Part shown: positions 43,229 through 51,935 of the stretch, piece after piece
How positions within the stretch are numbered: the stretch's first letter is position 1
How the letters are laid out: each line of letters opens with the position of its first letter
DNA from: Bradyrhizobium diazoefficiens
GTDB taxonomy: Bacteria > Pseudomonadota > Alphaproteobacteria > Rhizobiales > Xanthobacteraceae
Direction: 5' to 3'
NCBI RefSeq assembly: GCF_018131185.1
Contig: NZ_JAFCJE010000005.1
Span: forward strand, 372,001 to 436,000
Length of the DNA stretch: 64,000 nucleotides
Notes under the pieces: generated by a model
Databases searched by the model: none
Told to the model about the DNA's origin: nothing
Seen by the model: the letters and a program-made list of their open reading frames with translations, nothing else
Position numbers and translations under genes: made by a program

Positions 43229-44731
43229 TCAATTCGAGGCCGCGGGCGTGGATCTGCTATCCGCGCTCTGTCCGTCCTCGCGCATATGGATGACGGCGAT
43301 GTCGTCCGCATAGATCCGCTTCCAGCCCTTGAGCTGGTCGAGGATCTGCGGGCCCGGCGCATCGGCAACCAGGAGCGTCGCGTCGATCTTGTACTCGTCG
43401 AGCAGGCGCGGCAGCAGCTCGGGCTTCTTGCCCTCCGTTGCCTTGAAGAAGTCCATGACGAATTTCTCGCCATAGAGCTCGGCGCGGCCGTCGACGAAGA
43501 CCGGAATGTCGCGCGAGATCAGGTAGCCGCCGAACTGGTAGGCGTTGAAGATGCGCTGCACCTTGCGTTGCTCGAGCAGGTCGACCGCCGCAACGGGCGT
43601 TTGCGTCATCGTGAAGGTAAAGCGGTGGTGCCCCAGGTAGAGCGACGTCGAGGTCCAGCTCGCCGCCACGATCATCAGTGCACCAAGGGCGGTGACATAG
43701 CGGGCCGGCCAGCGGTCGCCATCGGTGGCGTCAGGCGCCGGGCGCGGGAACATCTGGCCGAGCGGCTTTGCCAGCACCAGCGGCACGATGAACGCAAATG
43801 CCTCGATGCTCCGGACATGGGTCAGTGCGCTCCAGGTCAGGAACAGGATCAGGAAGATCCGAGGCGCCGACAGCACCAGGCCGCGATAATAGCCGAATGC
43901 GATCAGGGCGAGCAGGGCGCCTTCGAAGGACGTGAACGTGGCGAAGTTCGCCGGCGCCCATTCGAAGATCAGCGACAGCAGCTCGCCAAGGCCGAGGATG
44001 TTGGTCGCGCCCTGCAGCGTCCGCCAGCCATAGGGCGTGCAGCAGCTCGCAATCAGCGCGCCGATTCCGAACAGGACCCAGCGCATGAACAGCCGAAGGC
44101 GTTGTCCCTTCTCGGCATGCTCGACCGCTTCGAGCGAAATCGGGCCGATCAGGGCCAGGCCCAGCACGAAGCCGCCATGCAGATTGGCCCAGAGCGCCAT
44201 CAGCGGCAGCCAGGTCCAGGACGGCGCGCTCCTGCGGTCGGCAGCCCCCATCAGCAGGCCGACCCACGCCACCATGACGGGCAGTGCCAGGATATGCGGA
44301 CGCGCCAGCACGTGATGGATCGACAGCAGCAGGGCCAGCATCGCGAACAGCACGGCGCGTGGTGCCTCGATCTGCGCGTCGAGCAGATAGACGAAGATTG
44401 CAAGCGCAAGCGCAATCGCGACCGCGGTGAGGATGACGGGGCCGCCCCAGCCCCATTGCGCATGGGAGAAGGCGAACAGAACCTGCGACAGCCATGACGT
44501 CGAAATCCACGTCGCGCCGGTTCGCGTGAAGGAATAGATGTCGGTGGTGGGCATGGCGCCGTGATCGAGGATCCATTGCCCGATCTTGATCTGCCAGAAC
44601 GAGTCGGAATCCTGAAGCAGCGTGTCGCCGACAAAGAGGTAGAACAGATAGGCGCCGGCACCGACGCACAGCGGCACCAGGGCCCTCGCGCGGCTCTGCA
44701 CCGCGATGCTGTTGGCAAAGGAAAGGGACAT
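43229..44731 (-). CDS. Polytopic membrane protein, possible GT-C glycosyltransferase
   Basis: A 500-residue integral membrane protein with about ten helices. The N-terminal part has an acidic first loop (LQDSDSFWQIKIGQWILDHG) followed by PTTDIYSFTRTGATWISTSWLSQVLF, typical of a widespread group of uncharacterised membrane proteins that resemble glycosyltransferase family 39. The C-terminal 130 residues form a soluble domain with FVDGRAELYGEKFV. It precedes the 600-residue membrane gene by 12 bases in the same direction and is divergent from the Flp pilin gene. Enzyme activity is inferred only. Confidence 0.6.
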   Translation of the reverse strand: MSLSFANSIAVQSRARALVPLCVGAGAYLFYLFVGDTLLQDSDSFWQIKIGQWILDHGAMPTTDIYSFTRTGATWISTSWLSQVLFAFSHAQWGWGGPVILTAVAIALALAIFVYLLDAQIEAPRAVLFAMLALLLSIHHVLARPHILALPVMVAWVGLLMGAADRRSAPSWTWLPLMALWANLHGGFVLGLALIGPISLEAVEHAEKGQRLRLFMRWVLFGIGALIASCCTPYGWRTLQGATNILGLGELLSLIFEWAPANFATFTSFEGALLALIAFGYYRGLVLSAPRIFLILFLTWSALTHVRSIEAFAFIVPLVLAKPLGQMFPRPAPDATDGDRWPARYVTALGALMIVAASWTSTSLYLGHHRFTFTMTQTPVAAVDLLEQRKVQRIFNAYQFGGYLISRDIPVFVDGRAELYGEKFVMDFFKATEGKKPELLPRLLDEYKIDATLLVADAPGPQILDQLKGWKRIYADDIAVIHMREDGQSADSRSTPAASN

Positions 44732-45061
44732 GCCGCCTCGTCGTCCTGTTGTTCTTGTCGTCGAGCGCGATCCGGACCCGGAGGGCCGCTTCAGGCCGAG
44801 CGGTCGGCATTGGACCATAGCGGTCATAACTTCGGGTAAACCGGCCACGCTATCGCGGTTTCATGTCCCGACAATTTAACGGATTGTTCTAGATTTCCAT
44901 TTACCATCGGCGAATACACGCAACCCGCCTTGTGTTTACGCAGTCGAATTAACTGCGGCGCAATTCTTTGCCTCTACGTTCGGTTTCAAGGTCGGGCGGC
45001 GCTGGGAAGCCGAAGAGACCGGATCAGTTGTAAGCCTCGTGTACTCATTTGGAGCACTTCT
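44732..45061. other. Divergent region between membrane proteins and the Flp pilin
   Basis: 330 bases with promoters expected on both sides. The segment 44870-44960 is AT-richer than its surroundings. No operator or RNA gene was recognised. Confidence 0.4.
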
Positions 45062-45226
45062 ATGAAGAACCTCGTTGCGCGTTTCGTGAAGGATGAATCC
45101 GGCGCCACCGCCATCGAATACGGCCTGATCGCTGCCGGCATCGCGCTCGCGATCATCACCGTCGTCAACAATCTCGGCACCACGCTGAACACCAAGTTCA
45201 CCTCGATCTCGACCAGCCTCAAGTAA
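45062..45226 (+). CDS. Flp/Fap-type type IVb pilin
   Basis: A 54-residue prepilin: MKNLVARFVKDESG/ATAIEYGLIAAGIALAII, with the Flp motif of G before ATAIEY and the conserved Glu-Tyr for prepilin peptidase processing (TadV/CpaA) and assembly. The hydrophobic helix runs about residues 16-38. Flp pilins build adhesive tad pili. No tad/cpa assembly genes are in this window, so this is an orphan pilin locus here. A GAGCACTTCT leader precedes the ATG; a strong terminator follows at 45251. Confidence 0.93.
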   Translation: MKNLVARFVKDESGATAIEYGLIAAGIALAIITVVNNLGTTLNTKFTSISTSLK

Positions 45227-45250
45227 GGCCGGACGAACCAGGGATTTCAA

Positions 45251-45281
45251 AGAGCCCCGTCCTCGACGGGGCTCTTTTCGT
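45251..45281 (+). terminator. Intrinsic terminator after the pilin gene
   Basis: Perfect 11-base stem AGAGCCCCGTC (45251-45261) and GACGGGGCTCT (45265-45275) with a CTC loop, then TTTTCG. It ends the pilin transcript 25 bases after the stop. Confidence 0.9.
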
Positions 45282-45317
45282 TTGGGGCGAGGCTTGTCGC
45301 TGATTCGTCAGTTCAGC

Positions 45318-45761
45318 TCAGCTCTTCAGCTTTCTTGGGCCAGGCTTGCCAGTCCCCCTCGACGAAGCCGGCGCAGCAGACCCGCGCAGCGCGCGGCTCC
45401 GGGCGAGGTAGAATTTCACGACCCAGATCGAGGCGGCGGCGAGCGCGATGCCGCCGAGGCCGCGCACGCCCACAGCGCCCACATGTAGAGCACGGCGGAT
45501 GTCGCGCAACTGTCCGGCATAGACCGCGGTGTGGATCTCGGGAAAATGCGCGGCCGGCAAACTCAGTACGTAATAGGTGCCGATCGCGGGCACCAGCGCG
45601 GGATCGTGATGGTGACGGCGAGCGCGAGGCTCAACGCGAGCATGAACAATTGCAACCGCACGTGGCGCGCCGTCAGTGCCAGCACGACGGGAATGCCGAG
45701 CCCCGGAGGCGCTCCAGTCCGGATCGCCGTGACGCGTCACGCATTTCCATCTTGTCATTCA
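45318..45761 (-). pseudogene. Frameshifted membrane-protein relic
   Basis: Reading leftward from about 45761 the coding sense jumps frame. One frame gives a hydrophobic segment containing GLGIPVVLALTARHVRLQLF and then LALAVTITIP before a stop. The next frame immediately continues as ALVPAIGTYYVLSLPAAHFPE and runs to a stop at 45318 with GGIALAAASIWVVKFYLARS. Joined, these make a plausible small membrane protein of about 140 residues; separately none is sensible. A one-base deletion in a CCC run near 45603 would explain the second jump. A first jump near the start is needed too. Sequencing error is possible. Confidence 0.45.
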
Positions 45762-45763
45762 CC

Positions 45764-45779
45764 CTGAATAGTTGTTCAG
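45764..45779. promoter_or_regulatory. Candidate TetR operator
   Basis: Imperfect 16-base dyad CTGAATAGTTGTTCAG with exact CTGAA/TTCAG outer arms, between the relic and the tetR gene that starts at 45865. TetR proteins usually bind such dyads in their own divergent promoters. Confidence 0.5.
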
Positions 45780-45864
45780 TCCTTGCGGGGCGATTTGCAT
45801 CTTTTGCGTGACGAAGCGTTCGGCCGCAGGGCGTGCGGCAGGCGTGTGGGACAGGAAGCGCGCC

Positions 45865-46545
45865 ATGGTTTATCGGCGGACGCATCAAGTGGTTAAGCGC
45901 CTTGCGGCGCGGCGCAGTGCGATTCTGACGGCGGCGCGGGAGACGGCGGCGGAAGGCGGCATGGCGGCGGTGCAGATCGCGCCGGTCGCGGTCCGGGCCA
46001 ATGTCGCGGCCGGCACGGTCTACCGTTACTTCCCCTCCAAGGCCGAGCTGATTTCCGAACTGATTGCCGAGGTCTCCCGCGACGAGCTCGCGGCGATCCG
46101 CCGGGCGGCCGATGCGGCGCCCGGGCCGTCCTCGGCGTTGGCCGCGGCCGTGACAACCGTGGCGGTCCATACCCTGTCGCAGCGCAGGCTCGCCTGGGGC
46201 ATCCTGGCCGAGCCCGTCGATGTCGATGTCAGCGCCTCCAGGCTTGCCAGCCGGCGCGAGATCGCGGGCGAGATCGCATCCCGGATCGACGCCGCGGTGC
46301 GTGCCGGTCACCTGCCGGCGCAGGACACCGCGCTCGCGGCCACCGCGTTGCTCGGCGCGCTGCATGAGGCCCTGGTCGGGCCGCTCGCGCCCGACAATCT
46401 CGACGATCCCGTCAAGATGCGCGACGCGGTGCAGACCGTGACGCTGCTGGCCCTGCGCGCGGTCGGCGTCATGGACGCCCGCGCCCGCGGCCTGGTCGTC
46501 CAGCAGACGCTGCTGCCGACGACGAAGGCGCTGGTTGGCGCGTAA
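45865..46545 (+). CDS. TetR/AcrR-family transcriptional regulator
   Basis: A 226-residue regulator. The HTH is at about residues 15-60 (ILTAARETAAEGGMAAVQIAPVAVRANVAAGTVYRYFPSKAELISELI). The C-terminal domain is helical with ALHEALVGPLAPDN near residue 175. The ATG at 45865 gives the usual short N-terminus before the HTH; an upstream start at 45772 would cross the operator region. The divergent gene it may once have controlled is now a frameshifted relic. The third TetR-family gene in the window. Confidence 0.88.
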   Translation: MVYRRTHQVVKRLAARRSAILTAARETAAEGGMAAVQIAPVAVRANVAAGTVYRYFPSKAELISELIAEVSRDELAAIRRAADAAPGPSSALAAAVTTVAVHTLSQRRLAWGILAEPVDVDVSASRLASRREIAGEIASRIDAAVRAGHLPAQDTALAATALLGALHEALVGPLAPDNLDDPVKMRDAVQTVTLLALRAVGVMDARARGLVVQQTLLPTTKALVGA

Positions 46546-46671
46546 CATCGGCCGCGCGGCCGGGCGGCGGCCTGACCTCGCTCATGTCGTTGACGGAGCG
46601 AGCCTTTCCGCAAGACCGCAGCAAGCCCGCCGGACCCTCCGGCTCCTTTGCATGGGGTTGTTTTTCGATTT

Positions 46672-46707
46672 TTTGTTTGGCGGCGCCTGTTTGTTTGGCG
46701 GCGCCTG
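46672..46707. repeat. 18-bp tandem duplication next to the pyk 3' end
   Basis: Two exact adjacent copies of an 18-base unit (46672-46689 and 46690-46707), each containing GGCGGCGCC. It begins eight bases from the pyruvate kinase stop, downstream on the minus strand, and the following minus-strand sequence has an A-rich tract rather than a T-run. It probably formed by slippage. Possible transcript-end role. Confidence 0.7.
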
Positions 46708-46713
46708 CCGGAC

Positions 46714-48150
46714 CTAAATGTTCGCGTCGCCTTCGGGGCCGACCGAGGCGATGCGCACCATGTTGGTGGTGCCGGGAATGCCGAGCGGCACGCCGGCGAC
46801 GATGATCACGCGCTGGCCGGCGCGGACGAAGCCGTCACGGAACGCGATCTGGCCGGCGCGGCTGACCATGTCGTCCTGGTCGCGCGCGTCCTCCGCCACC
46901 ACGCAATGCACGCCCCAGACCACCGCGAGCCGGCGGCCGGCGGTGATGTTCGGCGTGATCGCCACGATCGGCGGCTTCGGCCGCTCGCGCGCGACGCGCA
47001 CGGCGGTCGAGCCTGACGAGGTCCAGCAGATCAAGGCGGGCAGGTCCAGCGTTTCGGCGATCTGCCGTGCGGCATCCGCGATGGCATCGCCGGCGGTCGA
47101 TTCCGGCGGGGGGCGCTGCGCCGTGATCACCGAGCGGTAGGTCGGGTCGCGTTCGACCTCCTCGCCGATGCGGTTCATGGTCGAGACCGCCTCGACCGGG
47201 AATTTGCCGGCCGCCGATTCCGCCGACAGCATGATGGCGTCGGCGCCCTCATAGACGGCCGTGGCGACGTCGGAGACTTCGGCGCGGGTCGGCACCGGCG
47301 ACTGGATCATCGATTCCAGCATCTGGGTCGCGACCACCACCGGTTTGCCGGCGCGGCGCGCCATCCGTGTCATCTGCTTCTGCAGGCTCGGAACGCGCTC
47401 CAGCGGCAGCTCGACGCCGAGGTCGCCGCGCGCCACCATCAGCGCATCGGAGGCCTCGATGATGTCGGCGAGGCGGTCGATCGCCTGCGGCTTCTCGATC
47501 TTGGCCATCACGGCAGCGCGGCCGCGGATCATCTTCTTGGCTTCGAGCACGTCGTCCGCGCGCTGCACGAAGGACAGCGCGATCCAGTCGACGCCGGTGA
47601 CGAGCGCCGCCTCAAGGTCGGCGCGGTCTTTCGACGTCATGGCGGAGACCGGCAAATCGGTGTCGGGCAGGCTGACGCCCTTGCGGTCGCTCATCTTGCC
47701 GCCGACCACGACACGCGTCACCGCGTGCTCCTTGGAGGTTTCCTCCGCGATCAGGCGTACCTTGCCGTCGTCGAGCAGCAGCGCGTGCCCGGGCCGCAGC
47801 GCCGCCAGGATCTCCGGATGCGGCAGGTGGACGCGCGTGGCATCGCCGGGCGCCTTGTCGGAATCGAGCGTGAAGGTCTGGCCGTTCTGGAGCTGCACCG
47901 AGCCTTCGGCGAAGGCACCTAACCTGAGCTTCGGGCCCTGCAGATCGACCAGGATGCCGATCGGCCGGCCATAACTGCTCTCGACGTTGCGGATCGTCGC
48001 CACCAGCTCCCGCATCTTGTCATGCGGGGTGTGGCTCATGTTGATGCGAAACAAGTCGGCGCCGGCCTCGAACAGGCGGCGGATCATCGCGAGATCCGAA
48101 GAGGCCGGTCCCAGCGTCGCGAGAATCTTGATACGGCGAAGACGCCTCAT
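46714..48150 (-). CDS. pyk: Pyruvate kinase
   Basis: A 478-residue glycolytic enzyme that converts phosphoenolpyruvate and ADP to pyruvate and ATP. It opens RRIKILATLGPASSD (the N-terminal KI/VCTIGP strand), with FRINMSHTPH near residue 35 and the active-site block MAKIEKPQAIDRLADIIEASDALMVARGDLGVELPLERVP near residues 215-255. The C-terminal PK_C domain is complete. Its start overlaps the stop of the upstream DUF1036 gene by four bases, so the two are cotranslated. Confidence 0.96.
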   Translation of the reverse strand: MRRLRRIKILATLGPASSDLAMIRRLFEAGADLFRINMSHTPHDKMRELVATIRNVESSYGRPIGILVDLQGPKLRLGAFAEGSVQLQNGQTFTLDSDKAPGDATRVHLPHPEILAALRPGHALLLDDGKVRLIAEETSKEHAVTRVVVGGKMSDRKGVSLPDTDLPVSAMTSKDRADLEAALVTGVDWIALSFVQRADDVLEAKKMIRGRAAVMAKIEKPQAIDRLADIIEASDALMVARGDLGVELPLERVPSLQKQMTRMARRAGKPVVVATQMLESMIQSPVPTRAEVSDVATAVYEGADAIMLSAESAAGKFPVEAVSTMNRIGEEVERDPTYRSVITAQRPPPESTAGDAIADAARQIAETLDLPALICWTSSGSTAVRVARERPKPPIVAITPNITAGRRLAVVWGVHCVVAEDARDQDDMVSRAGQIAFRDGFVRAGQRVIIVAGVPLGIPGTTNMVRIASVGPEGDANI

Positions 48151-48740
48151 TGCTTACTTCCAGACGGTGGCGAGGGAGGTGGCGGGAGCCCAGGCGCGGC
48201 GGGGGGCGTACCACCGGGCGGGCTGTTGGGCAAACCCGGAACCCCGCCCGGTCCAACCGGACCAGGCAGGCCGGGTACGCGTTGCTGCGCCGGCTGTTCG
48301 TTGGCGTCGGTCAGCTGCACGGTCCACGCTCGCTGCTCACCGGTGTCGACCTCGAAATAGCCGGTCCGGTCGTAGCCGCGCGCGAGGCAATCCTCGGTGC
48401 CGCGGATGGTGAACTCCTTGTCGCGCGAGCACATGAAGGCCTGCCCCGACCACTCGCCGCCGCGGTCATAGTCGATCGCGTAGATGTAATAGTAACGGGC
48501 GACGAGCGTTCCCCGCAGCAGGGTCTCGCAGGAGCGGGACGAGATGTTCCACCAGCCTTCGGTGGTCCAGCCCTCGGCGTCCTTGTAGCCGAGCGCAATG
48601 CCGACCCGGCTCGACGTGTTGTTGCAGAGGCGGAAATCGGCGGAGGCCGGACTGGCGCAGAGGCACAGCAAGGCGATCACCAGCACCGGGACCAACCGGG
48701 CGAGCAGGCGAAGCGGGGAGCGGGGAGATTCGGCAATCAT
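48147..48740 (-). CDS. DUF1036 secreted protein
   Basis: A 197-residue DUF1036 protein. A signal peptide (RLLARLVPVLVIALLCLCASPASA) is followed by the domain DFRLCNNTSSRVGIALGYKDAEGWTTEGWWNI..CETLL with two Cys, then a Pro/Gly-rich C-terminal tail of about 55 residues. DUF1036 is a small secreted domain of unknown function common in Rhizobiales. Its stop overlaps the pyruvate kinase start by four bases (ATGA), giving an unusual coupled pair of an exported protein and a glycolytic enzyme. Start ATG 48740 gives the signal peptide. Confidence 0.9.
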   Translation of the reverse strand: MIAESPRSPLRLLARLVPVLVIALLCLCASPASADFRLCNNTSSRVGIALGYKDAEGWTTEGWWNISSRSCETLLRGTLVARYYYIYAIDYDRGGEWSGQAFMCSRDKEFTIRGTEDCLARGYDRTGYFEVDTGEQRAWTVQLTDANEQPAQQRVPGLPGPVGPGGVPGLPNSPPGGTPPAAPGLPPPPSPPSGSKQ

Positions 48741-48917
48741 TGTCGCGGTAGCTATACCAGATCATTGACGATTTGGCGTAGGGGTCGGGAACCGGCCCAG
48801 GCAGCGGCCATTCCATTGCCGGGCGGGTTTGCGCCGGGATATGGCAAAATCTGTGACAGGCCCCACCTGATCCCGTAAGGGTGACCTCCATCGGGGCAGG
48901 CCCAAGGGGATACAGCC

Positions 48918-49223
48918 ATGGCAATCGACGACAAAACCAGAACCGAGCTCGAGGCGGCCGCATTTCGGCGCCTGGTCGATCATCTGAAGACGCGGACGGA
49001 TGTTCAGAACATCGACCTGATGAATCTCGCCGGCTTCTGCCGCAACTGCCTGTCCAACTGGCTCAAGGAAGCTGCCGACACCCAGGGCGTCGCCTTGAGC
49101 AAGGACGAGAGCCGCGAGGCCGTCTACGGCATGCCCTATGAGACCTGGAAAGCGAAGTACCAGGGCGCGGCCACGCCCGAGCAGCTCGAGACCATGAAGA
49201 AGGTCCATCCCCACGGGCATTGA
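48918..49223 (+). CDS. DUF1244 protein
   Basis: A 101-residue DUF1244 protein of known fold but unknown function. Recognisable text: AFRRLVDHLKTRTDVQNIDLMNLAGFCRNCLSNWL with CRNC, then YGMPYETWKAKYQ. The ATG at 48918 follows a purine-rich leader. It is followed about 200 bases later by gapR on the same strand, an order found in other alphaproteobacteria. Confidence 0.92.
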   Translation: MAIDDKTRTELEAAAFRRLVDHLKTRTDVQNIDLMNLAGFCRNCLSNWLKEAADTQGVALSKDESREAVYGMPYETWKAKYQGAATPEQLETMKKVHPHGH

Positions 49224-49421
49224 GCGGCCCCGGCCGTCGCCGCGCTGAGTCGCACCACACAACAGGTTTCTTTGCGCTGTCGCAGGAAGATGTGGGCGCG
49301 CTGTGGACGAGCGCGATGCTGCCTTGAACGCAGTCGGCACCAACCCTAAGGGTTCTCCCCAGCACGCGCGGTGAGGATGCCGGCGTCACCTCGTTTTGCC
49401 AGTTCCATTGGGAGTACCTAG

Positions 49422-49694
49422 ATGGCCACCTCCGCCGCCGTCCGCGACGACGAGCCCGCGACGAAATTTGCCAAGGACCAGCTCAAATCCATCATCGAGC
49501 GCATCGAGCGGCTGGAGGAAGAGAAAAAGGCGATCTCCGACGACATCCGCGACGTCTATGCCGAGAGCAAGGGCAACGGCTACGACGTCAAGGCGCTGCG
49601 CACCATCGTGCGAATGCGCAAGCAGGACCCGAACGAGCGCGCCGAGGCCGAGACCATTCTCGAAACCTACATGCAGGCGCTGGGAATGCTCTGA
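49422..49694 (+). CDS. gapR: GapR (DUF2312) nucleoid-associated protein
   Basis: A 90-residue coiled-coil DNA-binding protein. The central segment FAKDQLKSIIERIERLEEEKKAISDDIRDVYAESKGNGYDVKALRTIVRMRKQD matches the GapR family, which in Caulobacter binds overtwisted AT-rich DNA and supports replication elongation by stimulating topoisomerases. Essentially all residues are covered by the domain. It stands between DUF1244 and DUF1801 genes and probably has its own promoter in the 198 bases upstream. Confidence 0.95.
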   Translation: MATSAAVRDDEPATKFAKDQLKSIIERIERLEEEKKAISDDIRDVYAESKGNGYDVKALRTIVRMRKQDPNERAEAETILETYMQALGML

Positions 49695-49844
49695 GGCGTT
49701 GGCGCCTCACCACCACTGCCGCGGCGCGAGCGAGCGCAGGAAAATTCGCGTGCTTGCGGTGCGGAAGCATTTTCGGGATTGCGCTGCGCTCCATCGGCGC
49801 TACGAATCGGCGATGCTGCACCTGGTCTGTGAACGGAGACCGCC

Positions 49845-50270
49845 GTGACTGCACCGGCGCTGCCGCGCGAGGTGAGCCGCGCTTTTGGCGCTCTTCCAGG
49901 GCCGATCGGCAAGCGGCTGCTTCAGGTGCGCGACTTGATCTTCGCGACTGCCGCGGCGCATGACGATGTCGGCCGGCTCACGGAAACGTTGAAATGGGGC
50001 GAGCCGGCTTACCTGACCGATGAGACCGGCAGCGGCTCTACGATACGGCTCGGCCGCATCAAGGACTCCACACACGCCGCCATTCTGTTCAACTGCAAGA
50101 CGACGCTGATCGACGCGTTTCGCGAGCGCTTTCCCGATCAGTTCGAATACCGGCAGACGAGGGCGCTGTTGTTGCCGGTGGCGGGCAAGCTGCCGAAGCA
50201 GGAGCTCATCGTCTGCCTGTCGCTGGCGTTGACGTATCACCTGGATCGGCGGGGACGGAAAGCGCGGTAA
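49845..50270 (+). CDS. DUF1801 protein
   Basis: A 141-residue DUF1801 protein. The domain signature is visible as LTETLKWGEPAYLTDETGSGSTIRLGRIKDSTHAAILFNCKTTLID, resembling a frataxin-like fold found in many bacteria with no defined function. The start at 49845 (GTG) begins MTAPALPREVSRAF. The upstream 150 bases contain a repeat-like GCGCAGCGCAATCCCG piece. Downstream is the convergent DUF882 gene. Confidence 0.85.
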   Translation: MTAPALPREVSRAFGALPGPIGKRLLQVRDLIFATAAAHDDVGRLTETLKWGEPAYLTDETGSGSTIRLGRIKDSTHAAILFNCKTTLIDAFRERFPDQFEYRQTRALLLPVAGKLPKQELIVCLSLALTYHLDRRGRKAR

Positions 50271-50306
50271 AGGTTACGTGCTTGGACGTGGTGAAGCCTA
50301 CCAGCT

Positions 50307-51935
50307 TCAGCGCAGCGCGGCGGTGCGCACGACGAACGAGGTGGTCTCGAGCTTCGCGGTCGCGCTGCCCGAGAAGCTGTCGCAGGACAGGCCCTGCATC
50401 GGATCGTCGACGAAACCCATCGCGATCACGGCCCGCGGCTTGACGAAATAGGAGCGTAGGGCGGCCGTGTCGAACTCGCCCATCAGCGTGACCGACATCG
50501 CACGGCTGGCGCTGGGGGACAGCATCACGATCTTGAGCCAGATGCTCTCGCCCTTGGCGGCGGAGAGACGGGTCGCGGTCGCGACCATGCCGTCGACGCT
50601 CTTGCCGACCACCGTGTTGACCTCCGTCGCCTGAGCGAGGCTGCGCGAGGCGGGGCGGGCGGAACGTGGGATCGGCGCCGAGGCGGCGACGACATTGGCG
50701 CGGTCAACCGGAGAGGCGGCCGGCGCGAACGCCAGCGCCTGAAGGGCCGTGTTGGACACGCTCGCGGTGGGTTGCGGATCGGTGGCAGCGGCAAGGGCCT
50801 GGCGGGCCTTCAGCGCAGCGATCTGCGCCGGCGTCGCCTGTTGCGGCGCGGGCACATCATCCCAGAAGCCGCGGGCATTGATGATGTCGGCCGGGGTCTC
50901 CGGCTTGCCGTCAAGAGATTTGCCGGAGGCCGGCTTGTCAGCCACCGGGGCAGGCTTCGGCTTGGGCGCCGCGACGAGCTGCGCATCGGCCGAGGCGAGC
51001 TGGATCGTGGCGGCCATTTGTGGCTTGGCGCGCGGCGTCGGCACCGGTTCGGCAGGCTTGACCGCCGCGGCGGCGACCACGGTCGGAGCCGCCGGCTTCG
51101 CGGCCGGGGCGGGCGCGCCCTCGTCATCCTCGTCGCTGCTGCTGGCCGGAACTGCCGACTTGCCCTTGAACAGGGCGGCAAAGAAATTCGGCTTGCTGCC
51201 GGAATCCTCGCCGCTGCCGCGTCGCTCGATCTCGGCCTTGGCGAGCTCGTAACCCTTCAGCGGCGTGCCGTCGGTCGGCAGATGCACCGTCTTTCCATCC
51301 GGGAAGACGCGGGCGAGCTGGTCATGCGTCATACGCGGCCAGTGCCGGACACTACCGGTATCCAGATGCACGAAGGGCGAGCCTGAGGTCGGATAGAAGC
51401 CGACGCCGCCGCGCTGGAGGCGCAGGCCGGCAAAGCGGATCTGCTCCAGCGGAACGCCCGGAATGTAGAAGTCCATCGCATGCCCCAGCATGTGCTGGCT
51501 GGCGCGCGCCACGCCGGAGGAGCGGCGGCGGAGCATGGCGTTGGTGGCGGGGGATCGGTAGGAGGAGATGATCTGGATCGGCTGCTTGCCGTCGACGTCG
51601 CGGTAGACTTCCCAGAGGATGTCGAACAGGCGACGGTCCATGACCGTCTCATCCTGGGTACGCCAGTCGCGCAGGAAGTGGTTGAGCCGCTTCAGCGCCG
51701 CCTCGTCATAGCGCCCGTCGCGCTTGAAGGTGACGGTGAGGTCTTCGCCCGAATGAGTGTGGTGGAAGGAGAGTGTCTTGGTCTCGTTCAGCGCGGCGGC
51801 GTCATGAACCGAACCTGCGGCAGCAAGCAGCAGTGCGGCAGCAAGGCCGATCCTGGATCCGGCCTTCACTCCCGCATGGGACAACGACAGCACAACGAAT
51901 TGGCGTGCGAGACCAGTCAGCACGTATGAGCCCAC
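50307..51935 (-). CDS. DUF882 (M15/YcbK-like) peptidoglycan peptidase
   Basis: A 542-residue protein with a Gly/Ala-rich signal (residues about 20-45) and a DUF882/peptidase M15 domain at about 60-215. The metal-binding motifs are SQHMLGHAMDFYIPG and SPFVHLDTGSVRHWP, giving the His, Asp and His ligands of D-Ala-D-Ala-type zinc peptidases. The C-terminal half is a long Pro/Ala/Lys-rich spacer ending in a beta-rich tail. The E. coli relative YcbK (MepK) cuts mDAP-mDAP crosslinks made by L,D-transpeptidases. The L,D-transpeptidase gene lies 260 bases upstream, same strand. Start is GTG. Confidence 0.85.
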   Translation of the reverse strand: MGSYVLTGLARQFVVLSLSHAGVKAGSRIGLAAALLLAAAGSVHDAAALNETKTLSFHHTHSGEDLTVTFKRDGRYDEAALKRLNHFLRDWRTQDETVMDRRLFDILWEVYRDVDGKQPIQIISSYRSPATNAMLRRRSSGVARASQHMLGHAMDFYIPGVPLEQIRFAGLRLQRGGVGFYPTSGSPFVHLDTGSVRHWPRMTHDQLARVFPDGKTVHLPTDGTPLKGYELAKAEIERRGSGEDSGSKPNFFAALFKGKSAVPASSSDEDDEGAPAPAAKPAAPTVVAAAAVKPAEPVPTPRAKPQMAATIQLASADAQLVAAPKPKPAPVADKPASGKSLDGKPETPADIINARGFWDDVPAPQQATPAQIAALKARQALAAATDPQPTASVSNTALQALAFAPAASPVDRANVVAASAPIPRSARPASRSLAQATEVNTVVGKSVDGMVATATRLSAAKGESIWLKIVMLSPSASRAMSVTLMGEFDTAALRSYFVKPRAVIAMGFVDDPMQGLSCDSFSGSATAKLETTSFVVRTAALR

